A stretch of 64,000 nucleotides of DNA, from contig NZ_JAAAPJ010000017.1 of the NCBI RefSeq assembly GCF_009909145.1, forward strand, positions 124,001 through 188,000, in the 5' to 3' direction. How positions within the stretch are numbered: position 1 is the first letter of the stretch; each line of letters starts with the position of its first letter. The position numbers and the translations under genes were made by a program. The notes below the pieces were generated by a model. The model did not search any database and was not told the DNA's origin. It saw only the letters and a program-made list of their open reading frames with translations. The DNA comes from Corallococcus silvisoli. Lineage in GTDB: Bacteria > Myxococcota > Myxococcia > Myxococcales > Myxococcaceae. This document shows positions 32,292 to 40,781 of the stretch, one piece after another.

Positions 32292-33797
32292 ATGGACAAG
32301 GACACGGTGGACGTGCTGGTGGCGGGAGCGGGGCCCACGGGGTTGATGCTGGCGAGCGAGCTGGCACTGAGGGGGGTACGGGTGGTGGTGCTCGAGCGGC
32401 GCGCCGAGCCCGATTCGACGATCAAGGCGGGAGGCATCGGGGCGCTGGCCAGCGAGGCGCTCGAACGGCGGGGGCTCGGACCGGCGCTCGACGCCGAGGA
32501 GGCCGCCGCGGTCGAGGGGATGAACGCGATGAAGAAGTCGCTGGGGGTGCGGGACGGCCCGCCAGCGGGTGGCATCCGCCGCGTGGGGGGACACTTCGCG
32601 GGACTGCGCCTGATCGACCAGACCCTGCAACGCGAGCCCGGCCGGAGGATGCGCGGGGTCCAGCAACAGTCACTCGAGCGCATCCTGGCCGAGCACGCTG
32701 CCTCACTCGGGGTCGAGGTCTGGCGCGAGCACACCGTCGAGTCGTTCGACGACACCGGTGAGCGGGTGAAGGTCGAGGCACGAAGCCCCGGAGGGTCGCG
32801 CCAGCTCGAGGCGGCGTTCCTGGTGGGCTGCGATGGAGGCCGGAGCACGGTGCGCAAGCAAGCCGGCTTCGACTTCCCCGGGACGGCCCCGACCCTCACC
32901 GGTCATCAGGCCCTCGCCGAGTTCGATCACCCCGAGCGCCTCCTGCCGCTCGGCTGGCGGCGCACCGCGGTGGGGATGATGTCCTACGGTCCGACGCCAG
33001 GGCGCGTGGGCCTCATCGAGTTCGACGGGCCGCCCGCCGACCGCGAGACCCCCGTGACGGCCGCCGAGGTGGAGCGAAGCCTGCGGCGCGTCAGCGGGGC
33101 CGACGTGCGCATCACCGCCCTGCACTCGGCGACGCGCTTCACCGACAACGCGCGCCAGGCGTCGAGCTACCGGCGGGGTCGCGTGCTGTTGGCGGGCGAC
33201 GCCGCTCACGTCCACCCACCCTTCGGAGGACAGGGACTGAACGTCGGTCTGGTCGACGCGGTCAACCTCGGCTGGAAGCTGGCCGCCACGGTGCAGGGGC
33301 GCGCCCCCGACGGCCTGCTCGACACCTACACCGCCGAGTGCCACCCGATGGCGGCGCGCGCGCTCGAAAACACGCTCGCCCAGATCGCGCTCATGCGCCC
33401 CGACCCGCAGACGACCGCGATGCGGCGGATCGTGGCCGACTTGATGACCACCCACCCCGACGTCAACCGCTACTTCGGCGAGCTGATGAGCAGCGTCACC
33501 CTGCGCTACGACCTCGGCGACGACGATCCGCTCGTCGGGCGCTTCGTCGCCGACCTCGAACTGACGATTGACGGAGGGGCCACACGCCTGTTCTCGCTGA
33601 TGCGCGACGGCCGGGGGCTCCTCGTCGATGGCGATGGCGTGGCCGCCACTCAAGGGGCCGCGTGGGCATCGCGCGTGCGCGGGGTGAAGGCCCCCGGGGC
33701 GCGCTCGATGTTGATACGCCCCGATGGCTGTATCGCGTGGGCCGGACGCGACGGCGGACTGCGCCCCGCCCTGGAGCGCTGGTTCTCGGCGCCCTGA
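32292..33797 (+). CDS. FAD-dependent aromatic-ring monooxygenase
   Basis: A 501-residue class A flavoprotein hydroxylase (PHBH/MhpA/RdmE group). The Rossmann GAGPTGLMLASELALRG binds FAD, DG at about residue 192 (VGCDGGRSTVR) is the NADPH/FAD DG motif, and GDAAHVHPPFGGQGLNVGLVD is the second FAD site. The thioredoxin-like C-terminal domain (about 400-500) fits polyketide or phenol hydroxylases. Substrate unknown: resistance by hydroxylating antibiotics or aromatic catabolism are possible. The ATG at 32292 follows the TetR operator. Confidence 0.9.
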   Translation: MDKDTVDVLVAGAGPTGLMLASELALRGVRVVVLERRAEPDSTIKAGGIGALASEALERRGLGPALDAEEAAAVEGMNAMKKSLGVRDGPPAGGIRRVGGHFAGLRLIDQTLQREPGRRMRGVQQQSLERILAEHAASLGVEVWREHTVESFDDTGERVKVEARSPGGSRQLEAAFLVGCDGGRSTVRKQAGFDFPGTAPTLTGHQALAEFDHPERLLPLGWRRTAVGMMSYGPTPGRVGLIEFDGPPADRETPVTAAEVERSLRRVSGADVRITALHSATRFTDNARQASSYRRGRVLLAGDAAHVHPPFGGQGLNVGLVDAVNLGWKLAATVQGRAPDGLLDTYTAECHPMAARALENTLAQIALMRPDPQTTAMRRIVADLMTTHPDVNRYFGELMSSVTLRYDLGDDDPLVGRFVADLELTIDGGATRLFSLMRDGRGLLVDGDGVAATQGAAWASRVRGVKAPGARSMLIRPDGCIAWAGRDGGLRPALERWFSAP

Positions 33798-33938
33798 GGG
33801 TTCTCCGCCTCGTCCACTACTTCACGACATGCATTAATTCCCGATTGCCACATGATATGAGGTGCGGGGCACACTCGAAGGGCTTGACGGTCAAGCATGG
33901 AGCCGGGTCGCGCACTCTCACGTATCTGGAGGCAGTCA

Positions 33939-34358
33939 ATGCCATACAGTCCCCTGTTGATCAAACCGATGAAAGAGGAGCTCACCAGCATCGGCTTTGA
34001 AGACCTGGTGACCCCGGCGCAGGTCGACGCCTGGATGAAGAACCCGACTGGCACGGCGCTCCTGGTCGTGAACTCGGTGACCGGCGCCGCGGCGGGCATG
34101 GCGCGCCCCGCCGTTCGCATGGCGCTCGAGAACAAGGTCAAGCCGACCCGGCTGGGGACGGTCTTCGATGAGCACGACCTTGAAGCCACGGCGCGCGCGC
34201 GTGGCTATTTCCCAGACATCCCCCCGTCCTCTCCTTCGATAGCGATCTTCAAGGACGGCGAGCTCGTCTACTTCGTGCCAAGGCATCGCATCGAAGGCAG
34301 ATCCGCCGACCAGGTGGCGAACGACCTCATCGGCGTGTTCGAGGAATACTGCACGTAG
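33939..34358 (+). CDS. Bacilliredoxin (BrxA/BrxB) homologue lacking the active-site CGC
   Basis: A 139-residue thioredoxin-fold protein close to the YphP/YqiW family end to end: MKEELTSIGFEDL, LLVVNSV.GAAAGMARPA, PPSSPSIAIFKDGELVYFVPRHRIEGRSADQVANDL. Where bacilliredoxins have the redox motif CGC, this one reads T48-G49-A50; only a C-terminal Cys (C138) remains. It therefore cannot do de-bacillithiolation by the usual mechanism and may be a binding or regulatory relic. Myxobacteria are not known to me to make bacillithiol. The ATG at 33939 has GGAGG upstream. The 141-base gap before it is AT-rich near 33830-33860, possibly the promoter. Confidence 0.85.
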   Translation: MPYSPLLIKPMKEELTSIGFEDLVTPAQVDAWMKNPTGTALLVVNSVTGAAAGMARPAVRMALENKVKPTRLGTVFDEHDLEATARARGYFPDIPPSSPSIAIFKDGELVYFVPRHRIEGRSADQVANDLIGVFEEYCT

Positions 34359-34369
34359 ACCGCTTATCT

Positions 34370-34407
34370 CCGGCAAGCCCCGTCCCGAGCGAGACGGGGC
34401 TTGCCGG
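34370..34407 (+). terminator. 15-bp perfect terminator hairpin
   Basis: CCGGCAAGCCCCGTC (34370-34384) pairs perfectly with GACGGGGCTTGCCGG (34393-34407) around an 8-base loop, 11 bases after the bacilliredoxin-like stop codon. No T-tract follows. Confidence 0.65.
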
Positions 34408-34449
34408 GCCAGCCGTGACGCGCGGCCTCGAGCCGCGAGAGGGAGAAAC

Positions 34450-36075
34450 ATGCGGAAGTTTTCCATGACGGTCGTCCTGCTGTGCGGAGCACTGATGTCA
34501 GGGTGCAATGGAGTCGACGGGGAGCCACCCACCCACGAACAGCCTGACGGCACCGGCACCGAGGTGTCCGTCGCGTCGTCCAGCCAGGCGGTCGTCTCCC
34601 CCTCGCTCGACGCGTCGCTCTCATGTATCGCGACGTACGCCAACGCCGGGACCTGCGACTGGGAACACTGGAGCGAGCTGTGGGAGACGTGCCAGACCTA
34701 CGAGCACCCGGAGCTCGAGGACGGCGTCTTCCTCGATGAGGTTCAGTCCGGAAACTGCACGGCGGACAACTGGACCGCGCTGCGCGAGCAGCTCATCACC
34801 CCTCGCCCTCCGCTCGTCCGCGTGCGCGAGAGCTGTGGCAGCAGCTCCCCGGTGATTCAAGAGGCTGGCTCCAACGGCTGCTACACGCTCAAGGGAGCCG
34901 CGGGTGCCTCCTATGTCGACGTGCCCATCGGCAAGGCCGTGACGCTCCATGCGGGCGCGGACTGCACCGGCGACTCGGTCACCGTCGAAACCGACACGAA
35001 CCTCTGCGAGACCTCTTTCGAGAGCGGCGCGAACGCGAACGACCAGGTGCGCTCGTTCCGGATCCAGGACGTCGAGGCGCCACCCTCGGCGCACCGCTAC
35101 GACTGCGGCGAGGCGGAGTCGACGTGTGTCACGAACTTCAACAACAGGCTGGGCGCCATCAATCAGAAGAACACCGTCAGGGTCGTCCGCATGACGCTCG
35201 ATGGCAGGACCACGCCCTCGTTGGCGACCATCCGGGACAGCATCCGCGACCTGTCGGATTACTTCTCCGTCGCGTCTCGAAACCAGGTGAGCCTGGAGAT
35301 CATCGGCTCGCAGACCGTGCAGGTGACGAGCGCCAACTGCAAGACGGCGAAGAGCCAGGCCAGCCAGAAGGTCAGCTCGAACGCTTTCGTGACCGTGTTC
35401 ATGCTGCCCAGCGGCATGTGCTCCACCTCGAACGCCGGCTCGCGCAGCGTCTTCCTCAAAGGCAACCTGTTCCGAGACTACGCCCACGAGACCGGTCACG
35501 TCCTCGGCCTCAAGCACGGCGACGTGCGGGATTTCACGACGGGCAAGATCACCTCGTCCGGTGACTCGAGCACGTACATGGGCACCAATGCGTCGGACAA
35601 CTACAACCTCCCGCAGCTCCACTGGCTGGGGTGGACGAAGAAGGAGGAGCTGGTCAAGGTCAACTCGGCCATCGACAACGGTGGCTCCATCGACGTCACC
35701 CTTCGCCCGGTGGGAACCAACGCCGACAGCACCAGCAACCTCCCGCTGGGCGCGGTCTGGGAGCTTCCCGGCGGCGAACAGCGGCTGTTCATCGCCGTGC
35801 CGAAGCCGCGCACCAATGGCTCGAATCAGATCGAGGGCGGGACGGTGTTCGTGTACCGCGCGCCCACCTGCGTGGGCTGCACGGGCATGGCCATGGGGAC
35901 GATGCAGATGGCGCGGTTCAGCGCCAAATCCACCAATGAGCGCGAAGTGACCGGCCTCTTCGTCAAGCCGGTGGGCTACACGAGCAGCTTCGTCCAGGAG
36001 GCCGGGAAGAGCGTCGAGGTGTTCTCCTCCGTCACGGTGCGCATCTGGCGGTCGTCGCCAACCGCCGCACCCTGA
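34450..36075 (+). CDS. Secreted zinc metalloprotease lipoprotein
   Basis: A 541-residue lipoprotein: signal and lipobox (LCGALMSGC), an Ala/Ser-rich linker, a middle domain (about 115-215) with Cys pairs and a beta/gamma-crystallin-like pattern (VPIGKAVTLHAGADCTGDSV), and a metzincin-like protease domain with H346-E-x-x-H-x-x-x-L-x-x-K-H (AHETGHVLGLKHGD), so the third ligand is probably His356. A beta-rich C-terminal domain follows. Probable role: extracellular proteolysis. It is not a close match to a named family I can recall. The ATG at 34450 has GGGAG 5 bases upstream. Confidence 0.8.
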   Translation: MRKFSMTVVLLCGALMSGCNGVDGEPPTHEQPDGTGTEVSVASSSQAVVSPSLDASLSCIATYANAGTCDWEHWSELWETCQTYEHPELEDGVFLDEVQSGNCTADNWTALREQLITPRPPLVRVRESCGSSSPVIQEAGSNGCYTLKGAAGASYVDVPIGKAVTLHAGADCTGDSVTVETDTNLCETSFESGANANDQVRSFRIQDVEAPPSAHRYDCGEAESTCVTNFNNRLGAINQKNTVRVVRMTLDGRTTPSLATIRDSIRDLSDYFSVASRNQVSLEIIGSQTVQVTSANCKTAKSQASQKVSSNAFVTVFMLPSGMCSTSNAGSRSVFLKGNLFRDYAHETGHVLGLKHGDVRDFTTGKITSSGDSSTYMGTNASDNYNLPQLHWLGWTKKEELVKVNSAIDNGGSIDVTLRPVGTNADSTSNLPLGAVWELPGGEQRLFIAVPKPRTNGSNQIEGGTVFVYRAPTCVGCTGMAMGTMQMARFSAKSTNEREVTGLFVKPVGYTSSFVQEAGKSVEVFSSVTVRIWRSSPTAAP

Positions 36076-36096
36076 GCACCCGCCGGGCGCGGGCCG

Positions 36097-36768
36097 TCAC
36101 CGACGGTCGGTGCGTCCCCAGCGGAGCGTCAGTCCGGCATGGCCGGTCGGCTGACGCCGGCCCTCGCTCAGCTCGAACGGAAACTCGAGACCGCCCTCGA
36201 CACGCAGCTCCACGGACGGCTTCAGGCGGAACGCGACGCCCAGCGAACCGCCCGGTGAGGCCAGCAGGTGCGAGCCGTTGAATCTGCCTTGAAAGACGGT
36301 GAGCGGCCCCGCGAAGGCCCCCATCAGCGAGGCGCCCCCCGTGAGGGTCACCGTTCGACTGAGCCGATAGTCGAGCAGCGCCTGCGCCCCGAGACGGAAG
36401 TTGACCGGCTCCGTGGAGTTGTTGGTCACGGGCACGAACCAGACTCCCGCGCTCGGGGCGACCGAGAACGTCCAGGGCGACCGCTCGAGGAGCCGATGCC
36501 GCGTCCCCAGCTCCAGCCCCAGGAGGGTGAGGCGACCGCCCCAGTCCCAGTTCTCGCCGGCCCCCTTGCGGAAGGTGAGCTCGGGGTTGGGCAGATACGC
36601 CCGTTCCCGGCCTCGCTCGAAGGCGAGCCCGTTCAATGAAACGCCGATCTCGGTCGTCCCGACAGGCGTCGTCGCCGCACCAAGGTTCCTCGCTCCGCTC
36701 AGACAGCCGGAGGTCAGGAGGAGCATCCCGCTCGCTCCCAGGGCCCGCATGGCACGCCGTGGCGTCAT
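36097..36768 (-). CDS. Predicted outer-membrane beta-barrel or surface protein
   Basis: A 223-residue exported protein with a signal peptide and lipobox-like Cys (GMLLLTSGCLSG), then alternating strands (ELTFRKGAGENWDWGGRLTLLG, RSPWTFSVAPSAGVWFVP, VTLTGGASLMGAF, VELRVEGGLEFPFE, HAGLTLRWGRT), consistent with a small barrel. The ATG at 36768 overlaps the stop of the upstream phosphatase gene by ATGA, so they are translationally coupled. Not otherwise recognised. Confidence 0.68.
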   Translation of the reverse strand: MTPRRAMRALGASGMLLLTSGCLSGARNLGAATTPVGTTEIGVSLNGLAFERGRERAYLPNPELTFRKGAGENWDWGGRLTLLGLELGTRHRLLERSPWTFSVAPSAGVWFVPVTNNSTEPVNFRLGAQALLDYRLSRTVTLTGGASLMGAFAGPLTVFQGRFNGSHLLASPGGSLGVAFRLKPSVELRVEGGLEFPFELSEGRRQPTGHAGLTLRWGRTDRR

Positions 36769-37616
36769 GGGGGCCACGCGAAGCGCACCCAGACCGGATG
36801 GTGATCACTCCCAGCGGGACGCCTGTCCACGCCGCGATCCACGGGAGAGAGCCCCCGGGTGAACACCGAATCGAGCGGCAGGCCCCCGATGGCGGAGTCC
36901 ACGGTGTCCCCCACGCCTCCCGAGGCCCATTGGAACCCCCGCCCCGAGAACAGCTTCACGGTCTGCGTGAGGCTTCCCGGGTCGGACGTGTTGAAGTCGC
37001 CGGCGATGACTTGCAACGGCTCCGCGCCATCCACCGCGTTGATGATCGTCTCCGCCTGATCAAGCCGTCCGCCCAGCCCGACGATGGGCGTGGCGTTGTG
37101 CACGGAGACCACCTGGACGGGGGTCCCTTGGATGTCCAGCGTCCCGACGACGGCGGCACGGTGCTGCTGATGGTATGGGTCATCATGCGGGAGGTTGATC
37201 TTCCGATCCGCGCTGATCGGCCACCGGCTCAAGATGGCGTTCCCGAAGTCATCGCCATCCACCTGCACGGAGGCGGGATAGTAGACATAGGCCAGCCCCA
37301 GCTCCTTCGCGATCCTGTCCACGGAGGGCGCGTCCATCTCCTGCATCAGGATCACGTCCGCCTCGACGAGCGGAGATCTCGAGAGGGCTGTGATGGCCTC
37401 CGTGACGTGCTCGGCGAACGCGAGGTTGAACGTCACGACAGTGAGCGAAGCAGGAGGCGCCGCGGGGACGGCGTCGACAGGCCGATAGTCGCCGCTGTAT
37501 CTCGGCCCGTCCGCGTCGCTGTAGTTCTCCGCGATCGGGCACCCGGTCAGGAGCGCGAGGATGAGGAGCGCCCACGACGGCGCGACGCGCGGGCCCTTCC
37601 GCCAGGGGGGGCTCAT
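36765..37616 (-). CDS. Endonuclease/exonuclease/phosphatase (EEP) family lipoprotein
   Basis: A 283-residue protein with lipobox (LLILALLTGC) and an EEP fold: TFNLAF (N), DVILMQEMD (metal-binding Glu), NAILSRWP, GDFNTSD (D and N) and SDHHPVWV (catalytic His pair). Surface-anchored members hydrolyse phosphodiesters such as nucleic acids, sphingomyelin or phosphoinositides; the substrate is unknown. The start is ATG at 37616. It is first in a two-gene operon with the barrel-like protein. A 21-base palindrome lies 100 bases upstream. Confidence 0.88.
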   Translation of the reverse strand: MSPPWRKGPRVAPSWALLILALLTGCPIAENYSDADGPRYSGDYRPVDAVPAAPPASLTVVTFNLAFAEHVTEAITALSRSPLVEADVILMQEMDAPSVDRIAKELGLAYVYYPASVQVDGDDFGNAILSRWPISADRKINLPHDDPYHQQHRAAVVGTLDIQGTPVQVVSVHNATPIVGLGGRLDQAETIINAVDGAEPLQVIAGDFNTSDPGSLTQTVKLFSGRGFQWASGGVGDTVDSAIGGLPLDSVFTRGLSPVDRGVDRRPAGSDHHPVWVRFAWPP

Positions 37617-37715
37617 GGCCCTGGGACTTCCGCGGGCCGCGCCCCTACCGAGCTACCAGCCGCCCTCTGGGGCACAAGGCCCCTGCTCCGCGAGGACGCC
37701 CTCGCCGGGCTGAAC

Positions 37716-37736
37716 CGCAATGACTGACTCATTGCG
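37716..37736. promoter_or_regulatory. 21-base operator-like palindrome
   Basis: CGCAATGA-CTGAC-TCATTGCG (8-5-8, perfect) in the 274-base gap upstream of the EEP lipoprotein gene. The size and spacing suit a dimeric regulator. It is the main feature of the gap besides the hairpin at 37833. Confidence 0.5.
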
Positions 37737-37832
37737 CACACGAACGGTGAAAAACACCGAAGATTCCATTCGCGGCGGCATCAACGAATTCGCCGCTCCC
37801 TCGACTGGGGGAAGTGCCGAAAGAGGAGCGCA

Positions 37833-37869
37833 CGCCGTCCCCCCGCGTCTCGACGCTGGGGGGACGGCG
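37833..37869 (-). terminator. 12-bp perfect terminator hairpin of the aldehyde dehydrogenase gene
   Basis: CGCCGTCCCCCC (37833-37844) and GGGGGGACGGCG (37858-37869) pair perfectly with a 13-base loop, 21 bases past the dehydrogenase stop codon. On the minus strand a short pyrimidine run (CTCCTCTTT) follows. Confidence 0.65.
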
Positions 37870-37890
37870 CCTCGCGACGCGAGGGATGAC

Positions 37891-39399
37891 TCAGTCCGGC
37901 CAGTTGCCTTCCATGGGATGAGGGCCCCCCGTGAAGGCACGCACCAGATGGGTGCCGCCAACGAAGGCGCCCGCCCACGAGCCCCCCTTGCCGCCGAAGG
38001 ACTCCTCGCGGTCGCCTCGCGAGCGCAGCGCGTTGATGCCGACCTTGTAGGCGTGGAGCCGCCCCGCGATGCGCTCGGCGAGCTCGGGGTCATCCGTCGC
38101 CACCGAAGCCACGAGCGCGCCGTTGGAGACGTTGGCCTCGCGGATCAGCTCCTCCTCGGAGTCCACCGACACCAGGACGTCGACGGGGCCGAAGGGCTCG
38201 CGCAGGTAGAGCTCGCTGTCGCGCGGGATGCCGAAGAGCAGGACGGGCGGGAGATACGCGCCGCGCTCCTGCCGCGCGGTGAAGGCGTCCTCCGCGAGCG
38301 CCCCCTGATGCAGCACCGCCGTGCCCAGCTCGCGCGCCTCGGCGATGAGGGTCCGGAGCTCCTCGGCCTTGCTGGGCGAGATGAGGGGCCCGAAGTCCAC
38401 GTGCGCGCCCAGGACCGGGTTGCCGACACGCAACGTCGAGACCGTGTCGACATACGTCCGGACGAACTTCGGGACGAGCGACCGTTCGACGACCCAGCGG
38501 GTGTAGGCGGTGCAACGCTGCTTGCCGAAGTCGAAGCCCGCGCGGATCTGCCTCCCGAGCGAATCCCAGTCCGTGAAGTGCGTGATCGCATAGGCGTTCA
38601 CACCCTCCATCTCCAGCGCATAGCGCTTGTCCGTGGCGCGCAGGCGCCGGTGGACCTCGGCGCCGTTGGCCCGCCCGCCGATGAAGGCGACGCCCGCGAT
38701 GCGCGCGTGCCCCACCAACGCCTCGGAGAGATCCCTGCCGCGCCCGCCGACGAGCGAGACCGGAAGGCCCGCGCGACGCAGCAGCGCGAAGGCGATGGTG
38801 AGTGACACCCCGCCGCCCTGGGTCGGAATCTTCGCGATGACCGAGTTGCCCGCGAGCGACTGCACGAGCACGTTGAGCAGCAGCACGGAGAAGGGGTAGT
38901 TCCAGGACGCGATGTTCGACACCAGGCCGAGCGGCTCGCGGCCGTCGAGCATCGGGCCCATCCGCTCCAGGTACCACTCGATGCCCGCCAGACACCGGTC
39001 CACGTCGTTGTAGGCCGTGGGCAGCGTCTTGCCGATGTCCCACGCCAGGATGCGGACGAGCAGGTCCCGGTGCGACTGGAGCAACGCCACCGCCTTCACG
39101 ACGGCCCGGGCGCGCTCCTCGAGCGGACGGGCCGCCCAGGGCGCGAACTCCGCCGCTGCCTGCTCGACGCCCTCGGCGACCTGGGCGGCGCCCAGCAGCG
39201 GCAGCTCCGCGATGACACTTCCGTCGATGGGCGAGACGGCGTTGAACCATGCGGGCGGCCGGGCCCAGCCGCCCGCGATGGGCGAGAGCAGCCGGCCCTG
39301 GGCGTCGAAGGCTTCCGGGACAGCCATCCGGGCTTGGGCCAGCAGGCGTCGGATCTCAAGATGAAGAAGGGGCTCGGCAACGAGTTCGGTATTCAGCAC
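37891..39399 (-). CDS. Aldehyde dehydrogenase family protein
   Basis: A 502-residue NAD(P)-dependent dehydrogenase fold. Catalytic C296 is in FDFGKQRCTAYTRW, and the general base region reads ALEMEGVNAY (E263), where common family members have ELGGKxP; ASWNYPFSVLLLN and the late KVGINAL-like segment are also typical. Alignment is clear but divergent: second Gly of ELGG is Glu and the segment after the Cys differs, so substrate is unpredictable. The start is ATG at 39399. It is divergent from the exbB operon; no partner gene. Confidence 0.85.
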   Translation of the reverse strand: MLNTELVAEPLLHLEIRRLLAQARMAVPEAFDAQGRLLSPIAGGWARPPAWFNAVSPIDGSVIAELPLLGAAQVAEGVEQAAAEFAPWAARPLEERARAVVKAVALLQSHRDLLVRILAWDIGKTLPTAYNDVDRCLAGIEWYLERMGPMLDGREPLGLVSNIASWNYPFSVLLLNVLVQSLAGNSVIAKIPTQGGGVSLTIAFALLRRAGLPVSLVGGRGRDLSEALVGHARIAGVAFIGGRANGAEVHRRLRATDKRYALEMEGVNAYAITHFTDWDSLGRQIRAGFDFGKQRCTAYTRWVVERSLVPKFVRTYVDTVSTLRVGNPVLGAHVDFGPLISPSKAEELRTLIAEARELGTAVLHQGALAEDAFTARQERGAYLPPVLLFGIPRDSELYLREPFGPVDVLVSVDSEEELIREANVSNGALVASVATDDPELAERIAGRLHAYKVGINALRSRGDREESFGGKGGSWAGAFVGGTHLVRAFTGGPHPMEGNWPD

Positions 39400-39594
39400 G
39401 GGTGCGCACCTCCTCGCGCGTCGGATTCACTCCGAATCAGGGAAAACCCGGCCCATGACGAGCCGCGGCATGGGCTGAATATCGTCATGCGCGCCCCATC
39501 TGTCTGGGCGGGGAGCCGAGGGCCCGTCGGGACGGTGCTCAGGGCCCGGCGCCGGGGATGGGATGCCCCGGAAGCGCCGCCCGCGCGGCCTCGA

Positions 39595-39614
39595 AAGTGT
39601 TCCCGGTGACACTT
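39595..39614. promoter_or_regulatory. Operator-like repeat upstream of the exbB operon
   Basis: AAGTGT (39595-39600) and ACACTT (39609-39614) are perfect complements with an 8-base centre, 54 bases before the ATG of exbB. The 269-base divergent gap also contains GATTC/GAATC near 39424-39438. Neither matches a Fur box. Confidence 0.35.
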
Positions 39615-39668
39615 CCTTGCGGGTGCGGTGTTCCCTTCGCGCGCAGCATTTCCTGAGGGGAATTCACC

Positions 39669-40340
39669 ATGTCTTTGTTCGTACCCGCGCAGGTTCCCGC
39701 CGAGCACCTGGGGTGGCTCAGCGGCAAGCTGCTGGGGGTGACGCTCACCAGCGCCGAGTGGGTGCTGTGGGTCCTTGTCGTCCTGTCCGTGCTGTCCATC
39801 GCCGTCATGCTGGAGCGCGCCGTCTACTTCGCGCGCAACCGGCTCCCCGACTCGGAGCTGCTGGCGGTGCGGCTCGCGCGCGGCGAACTGGAGGCGGTCC
39901 GAGTGGCGGCGGCGCGTCACCGGGGAATGGAGGCCGCCGTCATCCGAGAGGCCCTGGCCTCCGCGGCCCAGGGCGCAGACACCGTGGAGCAGGTCATCGC
40001 CTCCACCGTCGCCCGTGAGCGCCCCCAGTACGAGCGCTTCCTCTCGTTCCTGGGCACGCTGGGCAACAACGCCCCGTTCATCGGCCTGTTCGGGACGGTG
40101 CTCGGCATCATCAAGGCCTTCAATGACCTGGGGTCGCTCACCGCCAAGGGCGGCGCCATGCAGCAGACGGTGATGGCCGGCATCTCCGAGGCGCTCGTCG
40201 CCACCGCGGTGGGCCTCGCGGTCGCCATCCCGGCCGTGGTGGCCTTCAACGTCTTCAACCGCCAGCTCAAGACGCTCACCAGCCGCACCCAGGCCCTGGG
40301 CCACGCGCTCGTGGGCAGCCTGCGCGCGGAGGCTCGCTGA
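39669..40340 (+). CDS. exbB: ExbB/TolQ-family proton-channel protein
   Basis: A 223-residue inner-membrane protein with three TM helices: about 28-48 (WVLWVLVVLSVLSIAVMLER), 128-150 (LGNNAPFIGLFGTVLGIIKAF) and 175-197 (ALVATAVGLAVAIPAVVAFN). The last two carry the conserved MotA/TolQ/ExbB motif. With ExbD it turns the proton motive force into movement of TonB. Assigned to Exb rather than Tol because tonB and a receptor follow and no tolA/tolB/pal are present. Confidence 0.9.
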   Translation: MSLFVPAQVPAEHLGWLSGKLLGVTLTSAEWVLWVLVVLSVLSIAVMLERAVYFARNRLPDSELLAVRLARGELEAVRVAAARHRGMEAAVIREALASAAQGADTVEQVIASTVARERPQYERFLSFLGTLGNNAPFIGLFGTVLGIIKAFNDLGSLTAKGGAMQQTVMAGISEALVATAVGLAVAIPAVVAFNVFNRQLKTLTSRTQALGHALVGSLRAEAR

Positions 40341-40342
40341 CC

Positions 40343-40771
40343 ATGGCCGGCGGCGCTTCCGACAGCGACGAGGAGATCTCCGGCATCAACGTCACCCCGC
40401 TGGTGGACGTGGTGCTGGTGCTCCTCATCATCTTCATGGTCACCGCGAACTTCATCGTCCGAGAGACGGTGGAGGTGGATCTGCCCCGCGCCGCCAACGG
40501 AGGAGAGACGGTGCAGGGCCTGGTCAACGTCGTGCTCGACAAGGAGGGCAAGCTCTACTTCGACGGCGCGGAGGTGACGGACGCGGACCTGTCCCGCCGC
40601 GTGACGGAGGCCGTCGCCAAGGACAAGGACACGCGCGCCATCATCAGCGCCGACCAGTCCATCGCGTATGGGCGCGTGATGCGGCTCATCGACGTGGTGA
40701 AGGGCCAGGGCATCGCGAAGTTCGCCCTCAACATCGAGAAGGACGTGGCGCCTCCGTCCTCTTCTCCCTGA
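40343..40771 (+). CDS. exbD: ExbD/TolR-family protein
   Basis: A 142-residue protein with a single N-terminal TM helix and the family opening INVTPLVDVVLVLLIIFMVT, whose Asp (in PLVDVV) is the proton-carrying residue. The periplasmic domain (about 45-135) follows with VVLDKEGKLYFDG. The gene starts 2 bases after exbB, so it is in the same operon and forms the ExbB5D2 motor. Confidence 0.92.
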   Translation: MAGGASDSDEEISGINVTPLVDVVLVLLIIFMVTANFIVRETVEVDLPRAANGGETVQGLVNVVLDKEGKLYFDGAEVTDADLSRRVTEAVAKDKDTRAIISADQSIAYGRVMRLIDVVKGQGIAKFALNIEKDVAPPSSSP

Positions 40772-40781
40772 CGGTGACCGC

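Noticed and set aside
37483..37530. CGGGC/GCCCG-type short palindromes in coding regions such as this one
   Set aside because: At about 70% GC such short stems are expected by chance and lie inside the EEP gene.
39427..39612. 61-codon minus-strand ORF in the ALDH/exbB divergent gap
   Set aside because: It overlaps the presumed promoter region and has an Arg/Pro-rich product without a ribosome site.
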